Shown: piece after piece, positions 1-13,760 of the stretch
Numbering within the stretch: position 1 is the stretch's first letter
Layout: each line of letters begins with the position of its first letter
Source: Serratia nematodiphila DZ0503SBS1
GTDB lineage: Bacteria > Pseudomonadota > Gammaproteobacteria > Enterobacterales > Enterobacteriaceae
Direction of reading: 5' to 3'
Assembly (NCBI RefSeq): GCF_000738675.1
Contig: NZ_JPUX01000001.1
Span: 1,364,001 to 1,428,000, forward strand
Length of the DNA stretch: 64,000 nt
The notes under the pieces: model-generated
Seen by the model: only the letters and a program-made list of their open reading frames with translations
Told to the model about the DNA's origin: nothing
Databases searched by the model: none
Made by a program: the position numbers and the translations under genes

Positions 1-821
1 ATGACGTGTGCTTTCGGCGCCGCTTCCAAAATATGCGTGGTTTTGCCGCCGGGTGCGGCGCACAGGTCGAGGATCTGTTCGTCGTCTTGCGGATCCAACA
101 GATCGACACACCCCTGGGCTGAGGCATCTTGCACGGTGACCCAGCCTTCGGCGAACCCTGGCAGATCGGTCACGGCGCAAGGCGCCAGCAAACGCAGTGC
201 ATCGGCATAGTCTGAATGAGTTTCCGCGGCGATGCCGGCGTCGTTCAGCAGCTGCAGATAAGCGTCACGGGTGTGATGCAGGCGGTTGACGCGCAGCCAC
301 ATCGGCGGCTTCTGGTTATTGGCGTCGACGATCTGTTCCCAGTTGGCGGGATAAGCCTGTTGAATGCGTTTCAGTAACCAGCTGGGATGCAGATAGCGGC
401 TGTCATTGTTGGCGGCGCGTTGCAACAGCTCTTCCTGCTGGCGCTGGAATTGCCGCAAGACGCCGTTAATCAGGCCTTTTAACTGCGGGCGTTTCAGCGC
501 TACCGCACCTTCCACGGTTTCCGCCAGCACGGCGTGCGCCGGGATGCGGGTATACAGCAGCTGATACAGGCCAACCATCAGCAAGTAGTGCAGCGTACGC
601 TGCTTACCGGTCAGCGGCTTGGCCATCAATTGCTGAATGCACCATTCGAGCTGCGGCAGCACGCGTAACGTGCCGAAACACAGCTCCTGCAGCAACCCGC
701 GATCTTTGTCGCTGATGGAGGTTTGCAGCGCCGGCAGGACAGTGCTGAGCGACTGCCCCTGATCCAGCACCTGGCCGATGGCTTTGGCAGCGATGCTGCG
801 GAGATTGTAATTATTTTTCAT
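1..821 (-). CDS. rsmB: 16S rRNA m5C967 methyltransferase RsmB, 5' part (runs off the window)
   Basis: RsmB (Sun/Fmu) methylates C967 of 16S rRNA with S-adenosylmethionine. About 273 N-terminal codons are visible, from the ATG whose complement is at 819-821; the gene continues beyond base 1. The first ~140 residues form the NusB-like RNA-binding domain ([19 protein letters not shown]...). The methyltransferase domain then begins, and the SAM-binding motif [10 protein letters not shown] is visible near the cut edge. The gene follows def and fmt on the same strand, as in E. coli def-fmt-rsmB. A gap of 72 bp with a hairpin separates it from fmt. The identification is firm; the catalytic cysteines lie outside the window. 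Confidence 0.95.
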   Translation of the reverse strand, partial: MKNNYNLRSIAAKAIGQVLDQGQSLSTVLPALQTSISDKDRGLLQELCFGTLRVLPQLEWCIQQLMAKPLTGKQRTLHYLLMVGLYQLLYTRIPAHAVLAETVEGAVALKRPQLKGLINGVLRQFQRQQEELLQRAANNDSRYLHPSWLLKRIQQAYPANWEQIVDANNQKPPMWLRVNRLHHTRDAYLQLLNDAGIAAETHSDYADALRLLAPCAVTDLPGFAEGWVTVQDASAQGCVDLLDPQDDEQILDLCAAPGGKTTHILEAAPKAHV

Positions 822-860
822 AGGCTGAAGCTGATAACGATCGGCATTAAGAAAATAACG

Positions 861-882
861 GCCCGGCGATGAATGGCCGGGC
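861..882 (-). terminator. Hairpin between fmt and rsmB
   Basis: A 7-bp perfect stem (GCCCGGC / GCCGGGC) with an 8-nt loop lies in the 72-bp gap. On the minus strand it is followed by the T-rich run CGTTATTTTC. It could attenuate read-through from fmt into rsmB or protect the upstream mRNA; the U-tract is interrupted, so full termination is doubtful. Confidence 0.35.
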
Positions 883-893
883 AGTGGGGTGGC

Positions 894-1838
894 TTACAGC
901 CGGTTACCCGGGGTAAACCATTCACGACGTGAATTTAACAGGTCCTGCGCCGACATCGGTTTCTTGCCGGCGGGCTGCAGCTGGATCAGATTGAGGATGC
1001 CGTCGGCGGTCGCCACCTGAATGCCGTGTTTGTCGGCATGGACAACGGTGCCCGGCTCCGCGTTGGCGCTTTGCGCCAGCACGCTGGCCTGCCAGACTTT
1101 TACCGGTTGATCGTCGATGGTGAAGTAGCTGATCGGCCAAGGGTTGAAGGCGCGGATGCAGCGCTCCAGTTGTGCGGCGGACAGGTTCCAGTCCAGGCGA
1201 GCTTCTTCTTTGCTCAGCTTCTCGGCGTAAGTGACCAATGCTTCGTCCTGTACTTCGCGGGTGGCGCTGCCGTCGGCCATTTGGCGCAGCGTCGTCAGCA
1301 TGCCCTGCGGGCCGAGCTGGGCCAGTTTGCCGTAGAGACTGGCGCTGGTGTCGTTGCTCTCAATTGGGCAGGCGATCTTGTGCATCATGTCGCCGGTATC
1401 GAGGCCGGCGTCCATCTGCATGATGGTCACGCCGGTTTCGCTGTCGCCGGCCCAGAGCGAACGCTGGATCGGTGCCGCGCCGCGCCAGCGAGGCAGCAGC
1501 GAACCGTGTACGTTGATGCAACCGAGACGCGGCATATCCAGCACCGCTTGCGGCAGGATCAACCCGTAGGCAACAACCACCATCACGTCGGCGTTAAGAT
1601 CGGCCACCAGGCGCTGGTTCTCTTCTGGGCGCAGCGATTTTGGCTGAAATACCGGCAGTTGGTGTTGTTCAGCCAGCACTTTTACCGGGCTTGGCGTCAA
1701 CTTGTTGCCGCGGCCAGCCGGGCGGTCGGGCTGGGTAAAAACGCCGACAATCTGGTGCTCAGATGACAACAGCGCGTCAAGATGACGCGCTGCGAAGTCT
1801 GGTGTTCCGGCGAAAATAATCCGTAAAGAGTCAGACAC
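894..1838 (-). CDS. fmt: Methionyl-tRNA formyltransferase
   Basis: Transfers a formyl group from 10-formyl-tetrahydrofolate to Met-tRNA(fMet) for translation initiation. The 314-residue length is normal for the family. The N-terminal catalytic domain carries the signature around [19 protein letters not shown], with the expected catalytic Asn109, His111 and Asp147. The folate-binding stretch QPDRPAGRG precedes it, and a C-terminal OB-like tRNA-binding domain covers roughly residues 205-314. It lies 17 bp downstream of def and is probably cotranscribed with it; deformylase removes the formyl group added by this enzyme's pathway. Confidence 0.97.
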   Translation of the reverse strand: MSDSLRIIFAGTPDFAARHLDALLSSEHQIVGVFTQPDRPAGRGNKLTPSPVKVLAEQHQLPVFQPKSLRPEENQRLVADLNADVMVVVAYGLILPQAVLDMPRLGCINVHGSLLPRWRGAAPIQRSLWAGDSETGVTIMQMDAGLDTGDMMHKIACPIESNDTSASLYGKLAQLGPQGMLTTLRQMADGSATREVQDEALVTYAEKLSKEEARLDWNLSAAQLERCIRAFNPWPISYFTIDDQPVKVWQASVLAQSANAEPGTVVHADKHGIQVATADGILNLIQLQPAGKKPMSAQDLLNSRREWFTPGNRL

Positions 1839-1855
1839 GTTGATTTCCTGATCGG

Positions 1856-2365
1856 TTAGGCGCGGGCTTGGAGCTTGGCCATTTTTTCCAGTTTCTGACG
1901 AATGCGCTGGCGCTTCAGCGGCGACAGGTAATCGACGAACAGTTTACCCATCAGGTGATCCATCTCGTGCTGGATGCAGATCGCCAGCAGATCGTCCGCT
2001 TCCAGCTCGAAAGATTTGCCTTCGCGATCCAGCGCGCGGATCTTCACCTGCGCGGCGCGTGGTACCAATGCACGCTGCTCGGGAATGGAAAGACAGCCTT
2101 CCTCGATGCCGGTTTCGCCGCTTTTTTCCAGCAGCTCCGGATTGATCAGCACCAGGCGCTGATCGCGATTCTCGGAGACGTCGATCACGATAATGCGCTG
2201 ATGGATATCCACCTGAGTCGCAGCAAGGCCGATGCCTTCCTCTGCGTACATGGTTTCAAACATATCATCCACGATGCGCTGGATATCTGCATTGACTTCT
2301 TTTACCGGCGCTGCAACTTTGCGCAGACGCTCGTCTGGGAAATGTAATACCTGCAAGACTGACAT
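1856..2365 (-). CDS. def: Peptide deformylase
   Basis: Metalloprotease that removes the N-formyl group from nascent proteins at the ribosome exit. At 169 residues it is standard length. The three diagnostic motifs are present: GIGLAATQ (residues 44-51), EGCLS with metal ligand Cys91, and HEMDH with ligands His133 and His137 and catalytic Glu134. It is the first gene of the def-fmt-rsmB group and diverges from dprA across a 133-bp gap that must hold both promoters. Confidence 0.98.
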   Translation of the reverse strand: MSVLQVLHFPDERLRKVAAPVKEVNADIQRIVDDMFETMYAEEGIGLAATQVDIHQRIIVIDVSENRDQRLVLINPELLEKSGETGIEEGCLSIPEQRALVPRAAQVKIRALDREGKSFELEADDLLAICIQHEMDHLMGKLFVDYLSPLKRQRIRQKLEKMAKLQARA

Positions 2366-2498
2366 ATATCTTTAGATCTGTATCCGAGTAATGAACGAGG
2401 TTTAACCTCTATTCTAGACATTTCCCGGCCTGATTGACAGCATTGCGCACCAATTGCTCAGATTGGTAATACCACCGTTTTTGCTGAGGGAACAGAGG

Positions 2499-3620
2499 AT
2501 GCGGCCGGAAGAGATCGCTTTACGGATGCGGGGGGTTACGGGGCTGCAGACCGTCGTGGCCAGCCGGATCGTGCGGCAGTTATCGCAAATGGGTGGCGAG
2601 CCTCGCCGCGCGTTGCGTGAACTGGGATTGAATGAACGGCAACGGGCACAGTTCAACCAGACGGATCCCGGTTATCTGGCGGCCACCTTGCGTTGGCTGG
2701 AAGTGCCGGCGCACCGTATGCTGAACTATGCAGCGGCCGGCTATCCCGAATGCCTGGCTCAGATCGACGATGCGCCGCTGTTCCTGCTGATCGATGGAGA
2801 TCCTCAGGCGCTGTTGCGCCCGCAACTTGCCATGGTTGGCAGCCGGCAGTTCAGCCACTACGGCGAGCGCTGGGCTAACCATTTCGCCGAGGAATTGGCG
2901 CGTTGCGGTTTCACCATCACCAGTGGTTTGGCGATCGGCATCGACGGCATTTGCCATCGCGCAGCGCTGGCGGCCGGTGGTTGCACGATAGCGGTGTTGG
3001 GCTGCGGGCTGGCCAATGTCTACCCGCGGCGGCACCACAGGCTCGCAGAGCAGATAGTCGAGCAGGGCGGTGCGGTGATTTCAGATCATTTGGTCACCGA
3101 TTTGCCCCTGGCCGACCATTTTCCGCGCCGCAACCGCATTATCAGCGGGCTGAGCCAGGGCGTTCTGGTCATAGAAGCCTCGTTGCGCAGCGGTACCCTG
3201 GTGACGGCTCGCTATGCGTTGGAGCAAGGGCGTGAGGTATTCGCCTTGCCGGGGCCGTTAGGGAACCCGATGAGCGAAGGCACGCACTGGCTGATCCAAC
3301 AGGGCGCGCATCTGGTCACTGGGCCGAAAGATATCGCCGAATTGCTGGGAAGCGGCCTTCAATGGTTGCCACTGAACGAAAATACAACTATTTGTGCGTC
3401 GCAGGCTGAAGTTGAATTGCCATTTGCCGATGTGTTGGCTAACGTAGGAGATGAGGTGACACCTGTTGACGTCGTCGCTGAACGTGCCGGCCAACCTGTG
3501 CCAGTGGTGGTAATCAAGTTACTCGAGCTGGAGTTAGCAGGGTGGATCGCAGCTGTACCCGGCGGCTATGTCCGAATAAGGAGGGCAAGCCATGTTCGAC
3601 GTACTCATGTACTTGTTTGA
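2499..3620 (+). CDS. dprA: DNA processing protein DprA (Smf)
   Basis: DprA loads RecA onto incoming single-stranded DNA in naturally transformable bacteria; its role in enterobacteria is unclear. The Rossmann-like SMF core is intact: [74 protein letters not shown] (quoted in part). A small C-terminal winged-helix domain follows ([12 protein letters not shown]...ELAGWIA). I chose the ATG at 2499 because GAGGG lies 8 bp upstream and the product (373 aa) aligns from the first residue with E. coli Smf; a TTG at 2454 would add 15 residues. The 3' end overlaps smg. Confidence 0.93.
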   Translation: MRPEEIALRMRGVTGLQTVVASRIVRQLSQMGGEPRRALRELGLNERQRAQFNQTDPGYLAATLRWLEVPAHRMLNYAAAGYPECLAQIDDAPLFLLIDGDPQALLRPQLAMVGSRQFSHYGERWANHFAEELARCGFTITSGLAIGIDGICHRAALAAGGCTIAVLGCGLANVYPRRHHRLAEQIVEQGGAVISDHLVTDLPLADHFPRRNRIISGLSQGVLVIEASLRSGTLVTARYALEQGREVFALPGPLGNPMSEGTHWLIQQGAHLVTGPKDIAELLGSGLQWLPLNENTTICASQAEVELPFADVLANVGDEVTPVDVVAERAGQPVPVVVIKLLELELAGWIAAVPGGYVRIRRASHVRRTHVLV

Positions 3621-4065
3621 AACTTATATCCACAATGAACCAGAGATGCGCGTCGATCAGGATCAACTGACCGATGATCTCGCCCAGGCGGGGTTTCATC
3701 AGGATGATATCTACAACGCGTTGAATTGGCTTGAGAAGTTGGCCGACCTGCAAGAAGGTCAAAATGCGCCTTACTTTATGGATGCCGATCCGCTGGCGAT
3801 GCGGATCTATACCGAAGAGGAAAACGCGCGTTTGGACGCCGGCTGCCGTGGTTTTCTCCTGTTCCTGGAACAGATTCAGGTATTGAACCTCGAAACCCGT
3901 GAAATGGTTATCGACCGCGTTATGGCTTTGGATAATGCGGAATTCGATCTCGAAGATCTGAAATGGGTCGTGTTGATGGTGCTGTTTAATATCCCCGGAT
4001 ATGAAAGCGCCTATCAGCAAATGGAAGAGCTGTTGTTTGAAGTGAACGAAGGTTATCTGCATTGA
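3592..4065 (+). CDS. smg: Smg protein (DUF494 family)
   Basis: A 157-residue protein matching E. coli Smg, a DUF494 member of unknown biochemical role. It is rich in acidic and helical segments, with no signal peptide or membrane segment. The start overlaps the end of dprA by 29 bp. A near-perfect Shine-Dalgarno AAGGAGG sits just upstream inside dprA, which suggests strong, partly independent translation. The dprA-smg pairing is conserved across gamma-proteobacteria. Confidence 0.93.
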   Translation: MFDVLMYLFETYIHNEPEMRVDQDQLTDDLAQAGFHQDDIYNALNWLEKLADLQEGQNAPYFMDADPLAMRIYTEEENARLDAGCRGFLLFLEQIQVLNLETREMVIDRVMALDNAEFDLEDLKWVVLMVLFNIPGYESAYQQMEELLFEVNEGYLH

Positions 4066-4090
4066 GCCGATAACGCGCATAGAAGACGTT

Positions 4091-4636
4091 ATGACAAAAA
4101 ACGCGATTTTTGCCGCCAGGCAAAATGAACCCTGTCCGGAATGCGGGGCCGAGCTGGTGATCCGTAGCGGTCGCCACGGCCCTTTCCTCGGCTGTTCCCA
4201 GTACCCTGAATGCCAATATATTCGTCCGCTGAAAGCACAGGCCGATGGGCATGTCGTTAAGGTGTTGGATGGGCAACCGTGCCCGAAGTGTCAGGCGACG
4301 TTGGTGCTGCGCCAGGGGCGCTACGGCATGTTTATCGGCTGCAGCGATTATCCGCAGTGCGATCACACAGAAGTGATCGACAAGCCTGATGAAACCGCCA
4401 TTACCTGTCCGCAGTGCGGCCAAGGCAAACTGCTGCAGCGCAAGTCGCGTTACGGCAAGGTTTTTCACTCCTGCGATCGTTACCCGGAATGCCAGTTCGC
4501 TCTCAACGTTAAACCCGTCGCTGGTGAATGCGCCTATTGCCATTATCCGCTGCTGATGGAAAAGCGCACGGCAAAAGGCCCCGTCCTGTGCTGTGCCAGC
4601 AAGCTGTGCGGAAAACCCGTCGCGACTACAGAATAA
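4091..4636 (+). CDS. Topoisomerase I-type zinc-ribbon protein (YrdD-like)
   Basis: A 181-residue protein made almost entirely of four successive C4 zinc ribbons resembling the C-terminal repeats of DNA topoisomerase I. They start at [49 protein letters not shown] and [13 protein letters not shown], each with a distal Cys pair of the form C-x(4,5)-C. It corresponds to the yrdD position in the smg-yrdD-tsaC order. DNA or RNA binding is likely, but no function is established. It lacks any topoisomerase catalytic domain, so it is not a truncated TopA. Confidence 0.88.
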   Translation: MTKNAIFAARQNEPCPECGAELVIRSGRHGPFLGCSQYPECQYIRPLKAQADGHVVKVLDGQPCPKCQATLVLRQGRYGMFIGCSDYPQCDHTEVIDKPDETAITCPQCGQGKLLQRKSRYGKVFHSCDRYPECQFALNVKPVAGECAYCHYPLLMEKRTAKGPVLCCASKLCGKPVATTE

Positions 4637-4643
4637 TCACATC

Positions 4644-5213
4644 ATGAATTCAGAATTAAGCCCGAACCTTTTATCTATCATCGATGCTTTGCATCAACAG
4701 CAGGTGATTGCGTATCCCACCGAAGCGGTATTCGGCCTGGGTTGCGATCCCGACAGCGAGCAGGCGGTCAATGCATTGCTGGCTCTGAAACAGCGGCCGT
4801 GGGAAAAGGGGCTGATTTTGATCGCCGCCGACTATGCGCAGCTTAAGCCTTATATTGACGACAGTACGCTCAGCGAACAGCAGCGCGCGACGATGTTCGC
4901 CAGCTGGCCTGGGCCGGTAACCTGGGTTTTGCCCGCTCGGCCGGAGACGCCGCGTTTGTTGACCGGACGTTTCAGTTCACTGGCGGTGCGCGTCAGCGAT
5001 CATCCGCTGGTGCAGTTGCTGTGCCGGCAGTATGGCAAGCCGCTGGTGTCGACCAGCGCCAATCTCAGTGGGCTGGAACCGTGTCGCAGTGCGGATGAGG
5101 TCACACGGCAATTCGGCGAGGCTTTCCCGGTATTGGCCGGCAAGGTAGGCGGCCGTCTTAACCCTTCCGAAATCAGAGATGCTCTGACCGGCGAACAGAT
5201 CCGTCAGGGCTAG
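4644..5213 (+). CDS. tsaC: Threonylcarbamoyl-AMP synthase TsaC (YrdC/RimN)
   Basis: Makes threonylcarbamoyl-AMP from threonine, bicarbonate and ATP for the t6A37 modification of ANN-decoding tRNAs. The 189-residue product is one YrdC domain: [40 protein letters not shown] and a substrate loop around [13 protein letters not shown] start at ATG 4644 ([14 protein letters not shown]), which matches E. coli length; an in-frame ATG at 4593 would lie inside the preceding gene and add 17 unrelated residues. It is cotranscribed with the zinc-ribbon gene and aroE. Confidence 0.96.
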   Translation: MNSELSPNLLSIIDALHQQQVIAYPTEAVFGLGCDPDSEQAVNALLALKQRPWEKGLILIAADYAQLKPYIDDSTLSEQQRATMFASWPGPVTWVLPARPETPRLLTGRFSSLAVRVSDHPLVQLLCRQYGKPLVSTSANLSGLEPCRSADEVTRQFGEAFPVLAGKVGGRLNPSEIRDALTGEQIRQG

Positions 5214-5224
5214 AGGAAATGAGC

Positions 5225-6043
5225 ATGGAGAAGTTTGCGGTATTTGGCAACCCTATCGGCCACAGCAAGTCGCCGCGAATTCATGCGCTATTCGCTGCCC
5301 AGACTGGCATAGAGCATCCTTATGGAACAGTGCTGGCGCCGCTGGACGGTTTTGAAACCAGCTTGCAGGCGTTTATCCGCGCCGGAGGGCAGGGGGCGAA
5401 CGTCACGGTGCCTTTCAAGGAGCGAGCTTATTCGGCCGCCTCTGAACTGAGTGAGCGCGCGGCGATGGCCGGTGCGGTCAACACCCTGAAGGTATTGCCG
5501 AATGGCGGTCTATTGGGGGACAACACCGACGGCATCGGTTTGCTGACCGATCTGCAGCGTCAGCAATTGATCCGGCCGCAGGATCGCATTCTGCTGGTGG
5601 GTGCCGGCGGCGCGGCGCGCGGCGTGATCCTGCCGCTGCTGTCTTTCGGCTGCCGGCTCACGATCACCAACCGCACTTTCAGCCGGGCCCAAGAGTTGGC
5701 CGACGCTTTCCGGCATCTGGGGGAGATCTCGGCGGCGCCGATGGATCAACTGGATCAGCAAGCGTTCGATCTGGTGATCAATGCGACGGCGTCCGGTATC
5801 AGCGGGGAGATCCCGGCGTTGCCTGCAGGCGTGGTGAATGCGCAAACCCGTTGCTATGACATGTTCTATCAGCAAGGCGTTACGCCATTTCTGGCCTGGG
5901 CGCAGCAGCAGGGCGCAACGGAATACGCCGATGGGCTGGGTATGCTGGTGGGGCAGGCGGCGCATGCTTTCCTGCTGTGGCACGGAGTAATGCCAGAGAT
6001 AGAACCAGTCTTGCGCCAGCTGCGCAGCGAGCTGGCGGCATAA
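5225..6043 (+). CDS. aroE: Shikimate dehydrogenase (NADP+)
   Basis: Reduces 3-dehydroshikimate to shikimate with NADPH in the aromatic amino-acid pathway. The substrate motif [11 protein letters not shown] (Ser14, Ser16), catalytic Lys65 in [11 protein letters not shown] and Asp102 in GDNTDG are at the same positions as in E. coli AroE. The nucleotide-binding GAGGAARG and the NRT NADPH-phosphate motif (NRTFSRA) follow. The ATG at 5225 gives 272 residues, the E. coli length, with AGAGGAA spaced properly; the ATG at 5219 is too close to that ribosome site. Confidence 0.96.
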   Translation: MEKFAVFGNPIGHSKSPRIHALFAAQTGIEHPYGTVLAPLDGFETSLQAFIRAGGQGANVTVPFKERAYSAASELSERAAMAGAVNTLKVLPNGGLLGDNTDGIGLLTDLQRQQLIRPQDRILLVGAGGAARGVILPLLSFGCRLTITNRTFSRAQELADAFRHLGEISAAPMDQLDQQAFDLVINATASGISGEIPALPAGVVNAQTRCYDMFYQQGVTPFLAWAQQQGATEYADGLGMLVGQAAHAFLLWHGVMPEIEPVLRQLRSELAA

Positions 6044-6048
6044 ATCCT

Positions 6049-6076
6049 ACCCCGTTCTCTTTATAGGGAACGGGGT
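6049..6076. terminator. Hairpin between convergent aroE and yrdA
   Basis: A 9-bp stem ACCCCGTTC / GAACGGGGT around a loop of about 10 nt sits in the 38-bp gap between the two convergent stop codons. It probably ends transcription from both sides, but neither strand has a long U-tract. Confidence 0.45.
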
Positions 6077-6081
6077 GCCTA

Positions 6082-6624
6082 TCAGATGTCTTCCGACAGG
6101 TATTCATCTTTCCAGCGTACATAGTTGTTAGAAGAATAAAGCAATCCCTCCAACTCGGCGGCGGTCAACGGCCGAACCTGGCGTGCCGGGCTACCCATAT
6201 AAAGATAGCCGCTGGCCAGGCGTTTGCCCGGCGCCACCAAACTGCCGGCGCCAATCATCACGTCGTCTTCTACAACTACGCCGTCCAACAGGATCGATCC
6301 CATCCCGACCAGCACCCGGTTGCCGATGGCGCAGCCGTGCAGCATCGCTTTATGGCCCACGGTAACGTCTTCGCCAATTAACAGGGGATAACCGTCGGGG
6401 TTATGTTCGGAGCGGTGAGTCACATGCAGCACGCTGCCGTCCTGAATATTGCTGCGTGCGCCGATCTTTACCGCATTGACGTCGCCGCGAATGGCGACCA
6501 GCGGCCAGATGCTGACGTCATCCGCCAGATCGACGTCGCCGATGACGACGCTGGAAGGATCGATCAAGACGCGCTGACCGAGTTTGGGGGTGTATTGAAG
6601 ATAAGAACGTACTGCATCGGACAT
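6082..6624 (-). CDS. yrdA: Gamma-class carbonic anhydrase family protein YrdA
   Basis: A 180-residue left-handed beta-helix (hexapeptide-repeat) protein of the gamma-carbonic anhydrase/PaaY-like family. The trimeric zinc-binding histidines are visible at about His70, His91 and His96 (HVTHRS, GHKAMLHG). Hexapeptide repeats with I/V/L at every sixth residue run from about residue 20 to 150. Whether the enterobacterial protein hydrates CO2 is uncertain. A GAGG ribosome site lies 8 nt before the ATG. It faces aroE and diverges from the rrn promoter region; the small yrdB gene found next to it in E. coli is absent. Confidence 0.92.
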   Translation of the reverse strand: MSDAVRSYLQYTPKLGQRVLIDPSSVVIGDVDLADDVSIWPLVAIRGDVNAVKIGARSNIQDGSVLHVTHRSEHNPDGYPLLIGEDVTVGHKAMLHGCAIGNRVLVGMGSILLDGVVVEDDVMIGAGSLVAPGKRLASGYLYMGSPARQVRPLTAAELEGLLYSSNNYVRWKDEYLSEDI

Positions 6625-6770
6625 GGTGCTTGCCTCACGTCGGGATCATATTTACCGGCAATACTAGACCCTGGCGATGGAATTACAACCAATCGCAGCG
6701 CCGGATCCTGCGGAAAATGGCCCTGATCGCACAAGATCCACCCGGAAGGGCTGAAAAGTGTGCAAACAGA

Positions 6771-6820
6771 AAGAAAAGATCAAAAAAGGGGTTGTGCAAA
6801 AAACTCGGATCCCTATAATG
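6771..6820 (+). promoter_or_regulatory. rrn P1 promoter with AT-rich UP element
   Basis: TTGTGC at 6793-6798 and TATAAT at 6815-6820 are separated by 16 bp, as in enterobacterial rrn P1. An A-rich tract at 6771-6790 fits an UP element for the alpha-subunit. The -10 is followed by a GC-rich discriminator (GCGCCTCC), the hallmark of ppGpp/stringent control. The 507-bp stretch between yrdA and 16S contains only this promoter, P2 and the leader; I see no gene in it. Confidence 0.8.
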
Positions 6821-6898
6821 CGCCTCCATCGACACGGCGCAAGTGATTCACTTCACACAGCGGCCGGGAAGAAAGAGAAAAAATCCTGAAAATTAGGG

Positions 6899-6926
6899 TT
6901 GACTCTGAAAGAGGAAAGCGTAATAT
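6899..6926 (+). promoter_or_regulatory. rrn P2 promoter
   Basis: TTGACT at 6899-6904 and TAATAT at 6921-6926 with 16-bp spacing lie about 106 bp downstream of P1, the usual P1-P2 distance. A GCCACC discriminator follows the -10. Confidence 0.75.
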
Positions 6927-6965
6927 ACGCCACCTCGAGTTAGCAAGCGAAAGCGCCTAACTCAC

Positions 6966-6977
6966 TGCTCTTTAACA
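6966..6977 (+). promoter_or_regulatory. rrn leader boxA antitermination site
   Basis: TGCTCTTTAACA is an exact boxA. It is preceded by a short GCGAAAGCGC hairpin that acts as the boxB-like element. Binding of NusB/NusE here lets RNA polymerase read through the rRNA genes. Confidence 0.85.
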
Positions 6978-7131
6978 ATTTATCAGACAATCTGTGTGGG
7001 CACTCCACAAGACGATATCCAGCATCTTCGGATGCAAAAAAATATCAAGTCTTGAAGAGTGACTAACTGAAGTAAAATTCATGCAGTAAATCTTTGAGCA
7101 TCGCTTCTCGAGTGGAAGCACATCAAGCTTT

Positions 7132-8672
<1,541 letters not shown>

Positions 8673-8760
8673 CCTAAAGATATTGCTTCGAGTGGCGTGC
8701 TCACACAGATTGTCTGATGAAAAAGTAACGAGCAAAAGCGTCATAAAAGTACGGTGTCGT

Positions 8761-8836
8761 GTCCCCTTCGTCTAGAGGCCTAGGACACCGCCCTTTCACG
8801 GCGGTAACAGGGGTTCGAATCCCCTAGGGGACGCCA
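8761..8836 (+). tRNA. tRNA-Glu (anticodon TTC) in the 16S-23S spacer
   Basis: A 76-nt cloverleaf including encoded CCA. The acceptor stem is GTCCCC/GGGGAC, and the anticodon loop CTTTCAC holds TTC at 8795-8797. The T loop is GTTCGAATC. A single Glu tRNA marks this as a Glu-type, not Ile/Ala-type, rrn operon. Confidence 0.98.
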
Positions 8837-8927
8837 AGCTTCCGACCCACCCGGTGAAAGCGGCGGTCCAAAGTATCTGACGATACACCATATCTTAAAG
8901 ATGACTTCCGAGTCATGTTTAAGATAT

Positions 8928-8939
8928 TGCTCTTTAACA
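8928..8939 (+). promoter_or_regulatory. Spacer boxA before 23S rRNA
   Basis: A second TGCTCTTTAACA, identical to the leader boxA, lies 136 bp before the 23S gene. Spacer boxA elements keep the antitermination complex loaded through the large rRNA. Confidence 0.85.
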
Positions 8940-9075
8940 ATCTGGAACAAGCTGAAAATTGAAACATGACGGCTGAAATTTATCCCTCCGTAGAAGTTCT
9001 GGGATAAAGAGTAACCTGTCATAGAGTCTCTCAAATGTTTGCAGCGCGAACGATGGAAACATCTTCGGGTTGTGA

Positions 9076-11983
<2,908 letters not shown>

Positions 11984-12080
11984 ACAACACCGAAGGTGTT
12001 TTTAGAGAGATTTTCAGCGAAGTTCCGAGATTGGTTCTGATGGCAACACGAGAGTGAAGCGGTTGGAATGAAACAGAATT

Positions 12081-12200
12081 TGCCTGGCGGCAATAGCGCG
12101 GTGGTCCCACCTGACCCCATGCCGAACTCAGAAGTGAAACGCCGTAGCGCCGATGGTAGTGTGGGGTCTCCCCATGCGAGAGTAGGACACTGCCAGGCAT
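12081..12200 (+). rRNA. 5S ribosomal RNA, first copy
   Basis: A 120-nt 5S gene, from TGCCTGGCGGCAATAGCG to CACTGCCAGGCAT, with complementary ends. Confidence 0.98.
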
Positions 12201-12212
12201 CAAATTAAGCGT

Positions 12213-12288
12213 GCTGATATGGCTCAGTTGGTAGAGCGCACCCTTGGTAAGGGTGAGGTCCCCAGTTCGACTCTGGGTATCAGCACCA
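12213..12288 (+). tRNA. tRNA-Thr (anticodon GGT)
   Basis: A 76-nt cloverleaf with encoded CCA and acceptor stem GCTGATA/TATCAGC. The anticodon loop TTGGTAA holds GGT at 12246-12248. It lies between two 5S genes, the same distal arrangement (5S-thrV-5S) as E. coli rrnD. Confidence 0.98.
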
Positions 12289-12331
12289 CTTTATTTAAAG
12301 TGGGTTTAGAAGTTCGGCAGAAAAAAGAATT

Positions 12332-12451
12332 TGCTTGGCGGCAATAGCGCGGTGGTCCCACCTGACCCCATGCCGAACTCAGAAGTGAAACGCCGTAGCG
12401 CCGATGGTAGTGTGGGGTCTCCCCATGCGAGAGTAGGACACTGCCAAGCAT
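12332..12451 (+). rRNA. 5S ribosomal RNA, second copy
   Basis: A second complete 120-nt 5S gene. It differs from the first at compensating end positions: TGCTTGGCGG at the 5' end pairs with CTGCCAAGCAT at the 3' end, where the first copy has TGCCTGG/CCAGGCA. Confidence 0.97.
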
Positions 12452-12464
12452 CAAATAAAACAAC

Positions 12465-12498
12465 AAGCCTCATGCGAAAGCATGGGGCTTTTTGTTTT
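12465..12498 (+). terminator. rrn terminator T1
   Basis: An 11-bp stem AAGCCTCATGC / GCATGGGGCTT (one G-U pair) with a GAAA tetraloop is followed by a T-rich run. It directly follows the second 5S gene, in the position of rrnB T1. Confidence 0.9.
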
Positions 12499-12538
12499 GT
12501 CTGTTATTTGGTGTTCTGCTCGAGCATGGGCATGCGAA

Positions 12539-12559
12539 AGGCCCGTCGGGAACGGGCCT
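12539..12559 (+). other. Hairpin between rrn terminators T1 and T2
   Basis: A perfect 8-bp stem AGGCCCGT / ACGGGCCT with a 5-nt loop lies in the T1-T2 interval. It corresponds to the accessory hairpin seen there in E. coli rrnB. There is no T-run, so it is not itself a canonical terminator. Confidence 0.6.
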
Positions 12560-12613
12560 TAACGCCGCTTGCGGCGGCCCCGCAGGGGAGAGTCTCAGGA
12601 TGAGACGAATACT

Positions 12614-12671
12614 GTAGGACACTGCCAAGCATCAAATAAGCCAAGAGGCCATCCGAAAGGATGGCCTTTTT
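12614..12671 (+). terminator. 5S 3'-end vestige followed by rrn terminator T2
   Basis: Bases 12614-12639 repeat the 3' end of the second 5S gene and its flank (GTAGGACACTGCCAAGCATC and the following AAATAA). A second terminator follows: 9-bp stem AGGCCATCC/GGATGGCCT, GAAA loop, then five Ts. The same layout, a partial 5S end before T2, is known in E. coli rrnB. Confidence 0.85.
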
Positions 12672-12790
12672 GCTTTTCATCCGCTTTACTCCCTCTGCTT
12701 ATATCCCGGCGCAGGCCGCGCAATGAAACATTTTCACCTTTCCGTTGAATGCTCGACAGAGACGAAAAAAAACGCTATCTTCGGGCATCT

Positions 12791-12814
12791 AGAAGTCTAA
12801 ACGTATAAATGGAT
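12791..12814 (+). promoter_or_regulatory. Candidate MetJ met boxes upstream of metA
   Basis: Two adjacent 8-mers, AGAAGTCT (7/8 of the AGACGTCT consensus) and AAACGTAT (6/8), are followed by a weak third (AAATGGAT). They end 17 bp before the metA ATG. MetJ with SAM represses methionine genes by binding two or more tandem boxes, so this is a plausible operator. Confidence 0.6.
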
Positions 12815-12830
12815 GTGTGAGGGTTAAGCA

Positions 12831-13760
12831 ATGCCGATTCGTGTTCCTGATGAGTTACCTGCGGTCAATTTCTTGCGCGGTGAGAATGTCTTCGTGATGA
12901 CATCCTCGCGGGCAAAAACACAGGAAATCAGGCCACTGAAAGTGCTGATCCTCAACCTGATGCCAAAGAAGATCGAAACGGAAAACCAGTTTCTGCGTCT
13001 GTTGTCCAACTCGCCGCTGCAGATTGATATCCAGCTGTTGCGCATCGACAGCCGCGAATCGAAGAACACGCCGGCCGAGCATCTGAACAACTTCTACTGC
13101 GACTTCGAGGATATCCAGAATGAGAACTTCGATGGCCTGATCGTCACCGGTGCGCCGCTGGGGCTGGTTGATTTCTGCGATGTTGCCTACTGGCCGCAGA
13201 TCGAACGGGTCATTGACTGGGCCAAAAACCATGTCACCTCTACGCTGTTCGTGTGCTGGGCAGTACAAGCGGCGTTGAACATCCTGTACGGCATTCCCAA
13301 GATGACGCGCGAAGTGAAGCTCTCCGGCGTTTATCCGCACCAAACGCTGCAGCAGCATGCGTTGCTGACGCGCGGCTTCGACGAAAGCTTCCTGGCGCCG
13401 CATTCACGTTATGCCGATTTCCCGACCGAGGTGATTCGCCAATATACCGACCTGGATATTCTGGCCGAATCCGAGCAGGCCGGTGCCTATCTGTTCGCCA
13501 GCAGGGATAAGCGCCTGGCGTTTGTCACCGGCCATCCTGAGTATGATGCACTGACCCTGGCCGGGGAGTATTGTCGCGACAACGAAGCTGGCCTCGATCC
13601 TGCCGTACCGCTCAACTACTTCCCCGATGACAACCCCGCACTGACACCGAAAGCCACCTGGCGCAGCCATGGCCACCTGCTGTTTTCCAATTGGCTCAAC
13701 TATTACGTCTACCAGATCACGCCTTACGATCTGCGCCATATGAATCCGACTCTCGACTGA
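12831..13760 (+). CDS. metA: Homoserine O-succinyltransferase
   Basis: First committed step of methionine synthesis: succinyl-CoA plus homoserine gives O-succinylhomoserine. The 309-residue length equals E. coli MetA. Nucleophile Cys142 lies in [11 protein letters not shown], and the catalytic His235 and Glu237 lie in VTGHPEYD. Homologues of this family can use acetyl-CoA instead; the sequence alone does not fix acyl specificity, but enterobacterial enzymes use succinyl-CoA. A GAGGG ribosome site precedes the ATG. It is the first gene of the metA-aceBAK order. Confidence 0.97.
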   Translation: MPIRVPDELPAVNFLRGENVFVMTSSRAKTQEIRPLKVLILNLMPKKIETENQFLRLLSNSPLQIDIQLLRIDSRESKNTPAEHLNNFYCDFEDIQNENFDGLIVTGAPLGLVDFCDVAYWPQIERVIDWAKNHVTSTLFVCWAVQAALNILYGIPKMTREVKLSGVYPHQTLQQHALLTRGFDESFLAPHSRYADFPTEVIRQYTDLDILAESEQAGAYLFASRDKRLAFVTGHPEYDALTLAGEYCRDNEAGLDPAVPLNYFPDDNPALTPKATWRSHGHLLFSNWLNYYVYQITPYDLRHMNPTLD

